Positions 46,251 to 52,238 of a stretch of 59,623 nt of DNA are shown here, piece after piece. The notes beneath the pieces were generated by a model, which saw only the letters and a list, made by a program, of their open reading frames with translations, had not been told where the DNA came from and did not search any database. A program made the translations under genes and the position numbers. Each line of letters starts with the position of its first letter. The stretch's first letter is position 1. Source of the stretch: an uncultured Eubacteriales bacterium (lineage in GTDB: Bacteria; Bacillota; Clostridia; Christensenellales; UBA1242); the NCBI GenBank assembly GCA_900552105.1, contig URYH01000004.1:1-59623 (forward strand), given 5' to 3'.

Positions 46251-46694
46251 ATGAAAACATTTATGGCAAATCCAGAAAATGTTGAGAGAAAATGGTATGT
46301 TGTTGACGCAACAGGAATGCCTCTTGGACGTCTTGCAAGTCAAGTTGCAGCAATCCTCCGCGGAAAAAACAAACCAACCTATACACCACATGTTGACACA
46401 GGTGACCATGTTATCGTTATCAATTCTGACAAAGTTGTTCTAACAGGAAAAAAACTTATCCAAAAACAACACGTCACATATTCAGGATATATTGGTGGAA
46501 GAAAAGAAACTCAATACAAAAAAATGATTGAAGAAAAATCTGACAAAGCAGTTGAAATTGCTGTCAAAGGAATGCTTCCAAAAAATTCTTTGGGACGCAA
46601 GATGTTCACAAAACTCAGAGTTTACAAAGGACCAGAACACAACCACGAAGCACAAAAACCAATCGCAATCACTCTTAAAGGAGGAAGAAACTAA
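46251..46694 (+). CDS. rplM: ribosomal protein L13
   Basis: The 147-aa large-subunit protein L13, an early assembly protein that binds 23S rRNA. WYVVDATGMPLGRLAS at 16-31, the TPHVDTGDHVIVIN stretch, the GKKLIQK/YSGYIGG region and MLPKNSLGRKM near 108-118 are diagnostic. It is of normal length, and AAGGAG lies just before the ATG. The TAA stop overlaps the ATG of rpsI by one base (TAATG), so the two are translationally coupled. Confidence 0.97.
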   Translation: MKTFMANPENVERKWYVVDATGMPLGRLASQVAAILRGKNKPTYTPHVDTGDHVIVINSDKVVLTGKKLIQKQHVTYSGYIGGRKETQYKKMIEEKSDKAVEIAVKGMLPKNSLGRKMFTKLRVYKGPEHNHEAQKPIAITLKGGRN

Positions 46695-47104
46695 TGGCAA
46701 CTCCAAAAGCAAAAAAAGTTCAATTTTTGGGAACAGGAAGAAGAAAAGAATCTGTTGCACGTGTTAGACTGCTTCCAAACGGAAAAGGTCAAATCACAGT
46801 TAACAAACTTCCATATGACGAATATTTCAAACTTGAAACACTCAAACTTGTTGCACTTCAACCTCTCACACTCACAAACACAAGAGAAAAATACGATATT
46901 TTTGTTAATGTTTATGGTGGTGGACTCAGTGGTCAAGCTGGTGCAATTTGCCACGGCATTGCAAGAGCACTCAACGAAGCAGAACCAAACCTTCGTGCTG
47001 AACTCAAAGCAGCTGGAATGCTCACTCGTGACCCAAGAATGAAAGAAAGAAAGAAATATGGTTTGAAAAAAGCAAGAAAAGCAAGCCAATTCTCAAAGAG
47101 ATAA
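46694..47104 (+). CDS. rpsI: ribosomal protein S9
   Basis: The 136-aa small-subunit protein S9, whose C-terminal tail reaches the P-site tRNA. GTGRRKESVARVRLLPNGKG opens the protein, the GGGLSGQAGAICHGIARAL helix region is intact, and it ends in the expected basic tail QFSKR. AAAGGAGG sits before the start, inside the end of rplM. A strong terminator follows. Confidence 0.97.
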   Translation: MATPKAKKVQFLGTGRRKESVARVRLLPNGKGQITVNKLPYDEYFKLETLKLVALQPLTLTNTREKYDIFVNVYGGGLSGQAGAICHGIARALNEAEPNLRAELKAAGMLTRDPRMKERKKYGLKKARKASQFSKR

Positions 47105-47111
47105 CAAAACG

Positions 47112-47141
47112 AAAGAAAGCATTTATTTGCTTTCTTTTTTT
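47112..47141 (+). terminator. intrinsic terminator after rpsI
   Basis: A 10-bp stem aaagaaagca/tgctttcttt with a 6-base loop, followed by T-rich sequence. Confidence 0.88.
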
Positions 47142-47142
47142 G

Positions 47143-47171
47143 TTGTCAAAAACAAGTGGGTTGGATATAAT
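47143..47171 (+). promoter_or_regulatory. promoter of the thioredoxin-reductase-like gene
   Basis: TTGTCA (47143-47148), 17-base spacer and a perfect TATAAT (47166-47171), overlapping the end of the rpsI terminator. Confidence 0.72.
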
Positions 47172-47236
47172 AAATTAGATGAAATAAAAATTTAATCGAG
47201 TTAAATTTCCGATAATTAAAAAGGATAACAAATTTT

Positions 47237-48097
47237 ATGAAATATGATGTTGTGATTATTGGTGCGGGAGCAGGGGGAATGAGTGCTGGCATATATGCCA
47301 AACGCGCTGGAAAAAGCGTTTTGATTTTGGAGAAAATGTTTGCCGGCGGACAAATGAATGCGATTGACAAAATCGCAAACTTTCCGTCATATGAAAATAT
47401 ATCAGGTTATGAACTCGCACTCAATATGTGCAAACAAGTTGAAAGTTTGGGCATTGAAATAAGAAATGAAGAAGTTGTGTCGTGTGCACTTTTGGGAGAA
47501 GAAAAAATTGTCCGCACACACAAAAACGAATATTTTGCAAAAAGCATTGTGATTGCGACTGGTGCTCGCTCAAAACCGCTTAATGTCCAAAACGAAAAGC
47601 AATATCTTGGGAGCGGACTCAGTTATTGTGCGACATGTGACGGAAAATTTTTTGAAGGAAAAAATGTTGCGGTTGTTGGAACATATGAAACTGCAAAAAA
47701 TGATGTTTTGTATCTTTGCAATTTGGCATCAAAAATATATTTTGTGACAACGGCAGAAAAAACTTCTTTTTCAAATGAGAAAATTAAAGAAATTTTGCAT
47801 TCAAAAATCACAAATCTTTTTGGCGAACACAAACTTGAAGGTGTTGTTGTCAGAAATCTCAAAGAAGAAAATGAACAAAAAATTGATGTTGACGCACTTT
47901 TTGTTGAACTTGGAAAAAGTCCAGATTTGAGTGCGTTTGAAGGGTTAACCCTCGATTCAAAAGGTTTTGTTGAAGTTGATGAAAGAATGCAGACAAATAT
48001 TGCGGGCGTTTATGCAGTGGGAGATGTTCGCAGTGGTTCGCTCAAACAAATTGTCACCGCGTGTTCAGATGGTGCGATTGCAGGAACATTCGCATAA
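47237..48097 (+). CDS. thioredoxin-reductase-like flavoprotein with degenerate NADPH site
   Basis: A 286-aa homologue of bacterial thioredoxin reductase. The FAD site GAGAGG (9-14), the GGQ segment (37-39), the redox-active pair CATC (131-134) and the C-terminal FAD motif YAVGDVRSGSLKQ are all present. The second nucleotide-binding site is not: where NADPH-dependent enzymes have GGGxSAxEE followed by HRR, this protein has GTYETAKND (148-156) and TTAE. It is also about 25 residues shorter than the usual 310. This pattern matches the ferredoxin-dependent flavin thioredoxin reductases known from clostridia; PFOR encoded 2 kb away would supply reduced ferredoxin. It is transcribed alone, ending in a terminator shared with the SRP RNA. 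Confidence 0.88.
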   Translation: MKYDVVIIGAGAGGMSAGIYAKRAGKSVLILEKMFAGGQMNAIDKIANFPSYENISGYELALNMCKQVESLGIEIRNEEVVSCALLGEEKIVRTHKNEYFAKSIVIATGARSKPLNVQNEKQYLGSGLSYCATCDGKFFEGKNVAVVGTYETAKNDVLYLCNLASKIYFVTTAEKTSFSNEKIKEILHSKITNLFGEHKLEGVVVRNLKEENEQKIDVDALFVELGKSPDLSAFEGLTLDSKGFVEVDERMQTNIAGVYAVGDVRSGSLKQIVTACSDGAIAGTFA

Positions 48098-48108
48098 AAA
48101 ACAAAAGA

Positions 48109-48129
48109 GGCCGTATCAAAGATACAGCC
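48109..48129. terminator. bidirectional terminator: thioredoxin reductase (+) and SRP RNA (-)
   Basis: A 9-bp stem ggccgtatc/gatacagcc (one G-T pair) with a 3-base loop. TTTTT follows on the plus strand and a T-rich run on the minus strand. Confidence 0.85.
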
Positions 48130-48157
48130 TTTTTACATGGGAAACCCATGGAATATT

Positions 48158-48429
48158 CGCGCCGTGCATATTGGCTTGTCGCAAACTCCCATTCAGCCGC
48201 ATGAGGTGTTGACTCCACCAAAGTTTCCCCATGGCACACGCTTTGGTCCGCTTAATGATGCTGCCGTCAGGCTCTGACATGGTTCACGGTAAAACGTTGC
48301 ATGGGACCTTGATTTCAACATCAAAACTCCATACTCATCAAACAAAAATCTACGCCGCACACAATCATTCAGCTCTGCTACAGCGGATTGCAGATTCAGG
48401 GCACCGCTAACTCCCCACCTAGCACGACA
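48158..48429 (-). ncRNA. ffs: signal recognition particle RNA, large bacterial type
   Basis: About 272 bases on the minus strand, the size of the Bacillus/Clostridium large SRP RNA. The RNA begins tgtcgtgctaggtggggag and continues with gcggtgccctg, both close to the Bacillus RNA. Its 3' end has cgacaagcc...tgcacgg, which pairs with the 5' end. The conserved Ffh-binding helix 8 reads gaaccatgtcag...agca, with a GCC/GGC stem capped by UGAC (plus-strand 48266-48269), a URRC tetraloop instead of the usual GGAA. The upstream promoter and downstream terminator fix both ends. The RNA forms the particle that brings membrane and secreted proteins to the translocon. Confidence 0.93.
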
Positions 48430-48434
48430 ATAAT

Positions 48435-48463
48435 AGTATATAGAACATTAAAAAAAAATTCAA
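48435..48463 (-). promoter_or_regulatory. promoter of the SRP RNA
   Basis: On the minus strand TTGAAT (48463-48458) and TATACT (48440-48435) are 17 bases apart, with the RNA starting 5-6 bases after the -10. Confidence 0.8.
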
Positions 48464-48562
48464 CATAATTTTGAGATTTCTTCAAAAATATGGTCGAATT
48501 GATATCAAAAAATAAAATAATTTGATAATATAAAATATGAAACTACTTTCTTGGAGGCAGAT

Positions 48563-49291
48563 TTGGAAAAGACAAACGCACAGAGATTTATCCAAGCATA
48601 CAACACAATTGATCAAACTTTGAGATATTTATATAATTATAAACGCAGTATGAGTTTTTCAGATATTGTCCGCAGAAGCGTGCCGGTGAACTACCTGGTT
48701 AGAAAATATGAAGACAAACTTGTTGACTATGGAAGATTGAGAAACGCCATCATTCACAAAAGCAATGATGAATTTATTATCGCAGAACCACATGGCGATG
48801 TGGTTCTCGACATTGAAAACATTGCAAAGTTGATTTCGACTCCTCCAAAAGTTTTGGAAGTTGTTGAGCCAAGAAAGGTTGTTTGTGCAACCGCCGAAAC
48901 AAATATTGCCGATGTCATCAGTCTTATGACCAAAACGAAATATTCAAATATTCCAATTTACAAAAACGATGAACTCATTGGAGTTGCATCTGGCCGCTAT
49001 ATCGTTGAGGGGATTGGCGGTTTCTTGACAGCAAACAAAGATGTGACACAAGCAATCAAATCAACTCCAATTGAGGCCATAATGGCAGAAAATCATCCAG
49101 TATATTCGTATTTTGAAGTGGCAAAAGCGTCAATCACAGTTGAAGAAGTTTTGCAAATGTTCTATCGAAATCACAAGCTTCAAATCATCATAATAACAAA
49201 AACTGGCAGCGTAAAAGAATTGCCAATCAACATCATCGCCACAGGCGACTTGATTGAACTCAGTAATATTTTTGGCGACTATCAAAATTAG
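48563..49291 (+). CDS. HEPN-like plus tandem CBS domain protein
   Basis: A 242-aa protein. Residues about 95-235 carry two CBS repeats (first: ETNIADVISLMTKTKYSNIPIY then GVASGRY; second: ITVEEVLQMFYRNHKLQIIII then IIATGDL), which normally sense adenine nucleotides. The N-terminal ~95 residues are helical and end in GRLRNAIIHKS, with Arg60, Asn61 and His65 forming the Rx4H (RNxxxH) motif typical of HEPN ribonucleases; the preceding RFIQAYNTIDQTLRYL helix also fits that fold. Nucleotide-controlled RNA cleavage is an inference. The start is TTG at 48563, set by TTGGAGG 5 bases upstream; the TTG at 48551 lies inside that site. It is transcribed alone. Confidence 0.8.
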   Translation: MEKTNAQRFIQAYNTIDQTLRYLYNYKRSMSFSDIVRRSVPVNYLVRKYEDKLVDYGRLRNAIIHKSNDEFIIAEPHGDVVLDIENIAKLISTPPKVLEVVEPRKVVCATAETNIADVISLMTKTKYSNIPIYKNDELIGVASGRYIVEGIGGFLTANKDVTQAIKSTPIEAIMAENHPVYSYFEVAKASITVEEVLQMFYRNHKLQIIIITKTGSVKELPINIIATGDLIELSNIFGDYQN

Positions 49292-49298
49292 AAAGCAA

Positions 49299-49332
49299 AA
49301 AAACAAGTGGGCAGGTGGCTCACTTGTTTTCT
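49299..49332. terminator. bidirectional terminator overlapping the end of the DUF2726-like gene
   Basis: The inverted repeat aaacaagtg...cacttgttt has T-rich runs on both sides. Its right arm contains the stop codon of the minus-strand gene, so coding and termination signals overlap. Confidence 0.75.
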
Positions 49333-49889
49333 TTTGTGTCTTCTGGCTTTTGCGGTTCAAGAACATCCATAATTTTTTTCTTGATGTCCGCTTCGTTATA
49401 TTCGTCTTTTATCATAAACTGAACGAGGGGAAGTTTGATTGCTTCAAGTGCTTTGATGACATCTGGCTCAAATTCTGAAATCGCTTCATCGCCATATGAC
49501 ATATCATAAACATCAATAACAAGCAATGGTTTCATTGTGGCTTCTTCAAAAATGACAAAATCAACATATTTTGAAAGAATTTTGTTGTATTCAACTCGGT
49601 TGCCAAGTGGCGCGCACAAATTGTCAACCCCGACATTTGGGAAAGCAATGTATTCTTTTGGTAGAATTTTGTGCAAAAGGTAGTAAAATTTGAGTTGTTT
49701 TCTAACCATATATTTGGGTTTGAGTTCAAGGTGAATGAATTCGCCATTAATTTTTGTTGATTTTTCAACAAACGCTTCTTTTTTCTTTCGTTTTAGAACC
49801 AAAAGCATGATTATTATTACAAACACTGCAACAACTCCACAAATGATTAGTGTTGTTGCGGTGTCAACCAATAACATATTTTTTACCAT
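49320..49889 (-). CDS. membrane-anchored DUF2726-like protein
   Basis: A 189-aa protein with one N-terminal membrane segment (about 10-32, TTLIICGVVAVFVIIIMLLVL) followed by a basic cluster. The rest, facing the cytoplasm, resembles DUF2726: YVDFVIFEEATMKPLLVIDVYD, then LPLVQFMIKDEY. DUF2726 is related to the restriction-endonuclease-like fold, but the usual acidic-lysine active site is not clearly intact here, so a nuclease role is unproven. AAAGGAG precedes the ATG, which overlaps the last 7 bases of ung, so the two are co-translated. Confidence 0.75.
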   Translation of the reverse strand: MVKNMLLVDTATTLIICGVVAVFVIIIMLLVLKRKKKEAFVEKSTKINGEFIHLELKPKYMVRKQLKFYYLLHKILPKEYIAFPNVGVDNLCAPLGNRVEYNKILSKYVDFVIFEEATMKPLLVIDVYDMSYGDEAISEFEPDVIKALEAIKLPLVQFMIKDEYNEADIKKKIMDVLEPQKPEDTKENK

Positions 49890-50536
49890 ATAATCTCCTT
49901 TTTTCCATGATTTTTCAAGAACTCATTTGTTCGCGAAAAGTGCTTGCAACCAAAAAATCCATTATATGCTGAAAGTGGACTTGGGTGAGCACATTCCAAA
50001 ACCAAATGCTTTGTCTGGTCAATATAAGGCTTCATCGCTCTTGCATCTCTTCCCCAAAGCATAAAAACTTTTGGTTCGTCGGAATGACCCAAATAGTCGA
50101 TCGTTGCACTTGTTAGTTTTTCCCAAATCTTGCCTTTGTGTGAATTTGCCTGATGATTTTTTACCGTCAGCACAGCATTTAGCAAAAAGACACCTTGCTT
50201 TGCCCATTGCGTAAGGTCTCCATTTTGGCTGGAAACAAAACCAATGTCTGCCTTAATCTCTTTATAAATGTTGACAAGAGAAGGTGGGGGAGTGTTGTTT
50301 TTGACTGAAAAGCACAGCCCGTGTGCTTGACCAATCTCGTGATAGGGGTCTTGACCCAAAATCACAACTTTTACATCTTTTGGAGAAACAAGATTGTATG
50401 CGGAATAAACTTCTTCGCGAGGAGGGAAAACAAGCCCTTTCTTGCTTTCGTCATCAACAAATTTTTGTGCGTTAAAAAAGAAATCGTCTCCGATTTTGTC
50501 TTTTAGCACTTCATACCATTCTTCACTGAATTTCAT
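49883..50536 (-). CDS. ung: uracil-DNA glycosylase, family 1
   Basis: A 217-aa enzyme that removes uracil from DNA at the start of base excision repair. The catalytic water-activating motif GQDPYH is at 61-66 (Asp63), and the C-terminal HPSPLSAYNGFFGCKHF loop (about 183-199) contains the His that stabilises the uracil anion. The length is normal for the family. It is the first gene of a two-gene minus-strand unit with the DUF2726-like membrane protein. Confidence 0.96.
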   Translation of the reverse strand: MKFSEEWYEVLKDKIGDDFFFNAQKFVDDESKKGLVFPPREEVYSAYNLVSPKDVKVVILGQDPYHEIGQAHGLCFSVKNNTPPPSLVNIYKEIKADIGFVSSQNGDLTQWAKQGVFLLNAVLTVKNHQANSHKGKIWEKLTSATIDYLGHSDEPKVFMLWGRDARAMKPYIDQTKHLVLECAHPSPLSAYNGFFGCKHFSRTNEFLKNHGKKEIIW

Positions 50537-50592
50537 ATAATTAATATATCACAATTTGGACATATGTGCAATGAATGTTGTCGAATTTTGGG

Positions 50593-50624
50593 TTGATTTA
50601 TTCATTTGGATATGTTATTATAAT
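50593..50624 (+). promoter_or_regulatory. promoter placed so that the next gene is leaderless
   Basis: TTGATT (50593-50598) is followed after 17 bases by TATTAT (50616-50621), and a perfect TATAAT overlaps at 50619-50624. Either choice puts the first transcribed base at about 50628-50632, on or within a few bases of the ATG at 50632. No Shine-Dalgarno site is present. Confidence 0.6.
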
Positions 50625-50631
50625 TTTAATT

Positions 50632-51588
50632 ATGGCAAAAAATAATAATAGATATAAAAATCAAAAAAAATATAGTCAAAGACGAGATAATCTCGTTGGT
50701 GTCAAACGCCAGCCTTTGCCGCGTAACAAACGAGAACGTCAAATCCAGCAACTTTCGCTTGAAATGGAGCATTTCAACAAGGTTAAAAAACAAGTTGCTT
50801 ACAAAGTTCGGCAAAAGTTGGGATATGATTTCAATAGCGAATACACAACTAACCCAGATCAAAAACTTGAAGATATAGTTATTAAAAATGAAAAACATCC
50901 ACAACGTTTTTCAATACCAATGGATCCTCAAATTGTTGAAAAATTTATTGCCGCACCAAAATATATAATCAAATCTGTTGATTCGTTGATTAAAGGGGAA
51001 AATCACCTCCATGAAAAAACTCAACATATTTGCATGGCAGTTCTTGACGAGGGACCAATGCTGTTTGAGTTTTATAATCATCTCAAATATCCATATGGAG
51101 CGTATTCAGAAGAAAACTTCAATATTGGATTTTTTGCGTTGCTTCAAGGGGCGGATTATTTTCACATAAACCGATATGATAGTCTCAGTTTGCAAGGGCA
51201 CACAAAAGTGTTTGATGATGACGGGAATGTTGTCATGAAATACATTTCCCGTGAAGCAAGCAAAAACAAACCTCACTCACATCCATACGACATTCGTTAT
51301 GCTGTTTTGTTCACAGGAAAAGATTCGGTGGGGCACGATGACCGCAGAACAGAACAAAAATATTCAAATTATGAGACGGCTGTTCGTGCATGGATGAAAA
51401 AACTCAATGTTATCTCTCTCAACAAAACATTTTCAGACGACTTGACCATTGGAGAGATCTATGAAGAGCTAAAACGATTTGAAGCAAAAAAATCAAAACA
51501 ATTCGCAAAAAAACAATATGGAGGCGAAAAATGGAACTCAAAGAACTTTCAGAGCAACTCAAAAACTCAATCACAACAAAAAGAATAA
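50632..51588 (+). CDS. unknown protein with basic N-terminus
   Basis: A 318-aa protein I do not recognise. Residues 1-65 are strongly basic (RYKNQKKYSQRRDN, RNKRERQ) and could bind nucleic acid or be disordered. The remainder is globular: CMAVLDEGPMLFEFYNHLKYPYG, then HINRYDSLSLQGH, a DDDGN turn, a KPHSHPYDIRYAV segment with clustered His, and a helical Lys-rich end (EAKKSKQFAKKQYGG). The conserved-looking His and Asp residues might form a metal or catalytic site, but no known motif fits. The start at 50632 is preferred over an earlier in-frame ATG (50575), which would add a hydrophobic stretch and lie upstream of the promoter. The next gene overlaps its end by 58 bases. Confidence 0.75.
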   Translation: MAKNNNRYKNQKKYSQRRDNLVGVKRQPLPRNKRERQIQQLSLEMEHFNKVKKQVAYKVRQKLGYDFNSEYTTNPDQKLEDIVIKNEKHPQRFSIPMDPQIVEKFIAAPKYIIKSVDSLIKGENHLHEKTQHICMAVLDEGPMLFEFYNHLKYPYGAYSEENFNIGFFALLQGADYFHINRYDSLSLQGHTKVFDDDGNVVMKYISREASKNKPHSHPYDIRYAVLFTGKDSVGHDDRRTEQKYSNYETAVRAWMKKLNVISLNKTFSDDLTIGEIYEELKRFEAKKSKQFAKKQYGGEKWNSKNFQSNSKTQSQQKE

Positions 51589-51926
51589 ATGAAAATGAAT
51601 ATCAAATTCAAACCAAACTTTTCTTTTCGGATGAAACACCCTATGAAATATATTTGATGCAAGACAAAAACGGCAACAGGATTTTGACTGACAAACGAAG
51701 AACTTTGCGTTATATGGATGATTTTTATGAACTTGAATCTGAAGATGTGAAGTCTTCAATTGCAGAAATCTTGGATCTCTATGGAGTCAAAATCTACCAA
51801 AAAGCACTTGTTCTCAAATTGCAAGAAAACGATGATGTCGTTGTAATGTTTTATGAATTTGTTCAATGCATTGGACAACTCATAAATATGTATGTATTTT
51901 TTGACAAACCAAAAGAAGATGATTAG
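51531..51926 (+). CDS. DUF1828-like protein
   Basis: A 131-aa protein. The segment TKLFFSDETPYEIYLMQDKNGNRILTDKRRTLRYMDDF fits DUF1828, a small fold found mainly in mobile or defence-linked contexts; the rest is helical. It begins 58 bases inside the upstream gene in another frame, after ATGGAGGCG, a good ribosome site, so the two must be translated together. A terminator follows. The function is unknown. Confidence 0.7.
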   Translation: MELKELSEQLKNSITTKRINENEYQIQTKLFFSDETPYEIYLMQDKNGNRILTDKRRTLRYMDDFYELESEDVKSSIAEILDLYGVKIYQKALVLKLQENDDVVVMFYEFVQCIGQLINMYVFFDKPKEDD

Positions 51927-51937
51927 TCATTCAACTC

Positions 51938-51970
51938 AAAAGCACAAAACAAATTGTTATGTGCTTTTTT
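51938..51970 (+). terminator. intrinsic terminator after the overlapping pair
   Basis: Stem aaaagcaca/tgtgctttt with a loop of about 13 bases, followed by six T. Confidence 0.82.
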
Positions 51971-51971
51971 G

Positions 51972-52000
51972 TTGACAAAGAGAGCTTTTGCGACTAAAAT
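51972..52000 (+). promoter_or_regulatory. promoter of the ileS T-box transcript
   Basis: Perfect TTGACA (51972-51977), 17-base spacer, TAAAAT (51995-52000). The transcript should begin near 52007. Confidence 0.75.
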
Positions 52001-52006
52001 AAAAAA

Positions 52007-52223
52007 GTATTAAAAATGATGATGAAAGACAACACTTTTTGTGAAACTCTTCAGAGAGCAACTGGTTGGTGCGAAGTTGTGAGGGAAGCACAAAGTTATC
52101 ACTTTCGGAGTTGAATGGGCGAAAAGAGTAGTCCATTTCGGTCAGGCCGCCGTCACGAGCCAGCGCATGGTGGTGCGAGTGTGAAACATTACAATTTCGT
52201 GGGCACCATGTCCACGATTTTTT
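52007..52223 (+). promoter_or_regulatory. T-box leader, isoleucine specifier
   Basis: Stem I is well formed: GAAAG (52024-52028) pairs with CTTTC (52102-52106), and TTTGTG (52038-52043) with CACAAA (52089-52094). The specifier loop between the 3' arms contains ATC (52098-52100), an Ile codon. The upper part has the classic AGAGAGC bulge and the CTGGTTGGTG apical segment. A T-box-like CGTGGGCACC (52198-52207) is followed by a CGTGG/CCACG hairpin with six T. The four bases facing the tRNA end read TGGG instead of the usual TGGT. Low charging of tRNA-Ile should raise ileS expression. Confidence 0.85.
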
Positions 52224-52238
52224 ATGAGGTGATGAAAA

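Noticed and set aside
48054..48239. 61-aa minus-strand ORF
   Set aside because: It lies within the SRP RNA gene and its terminator; the RNA explains the sequence.
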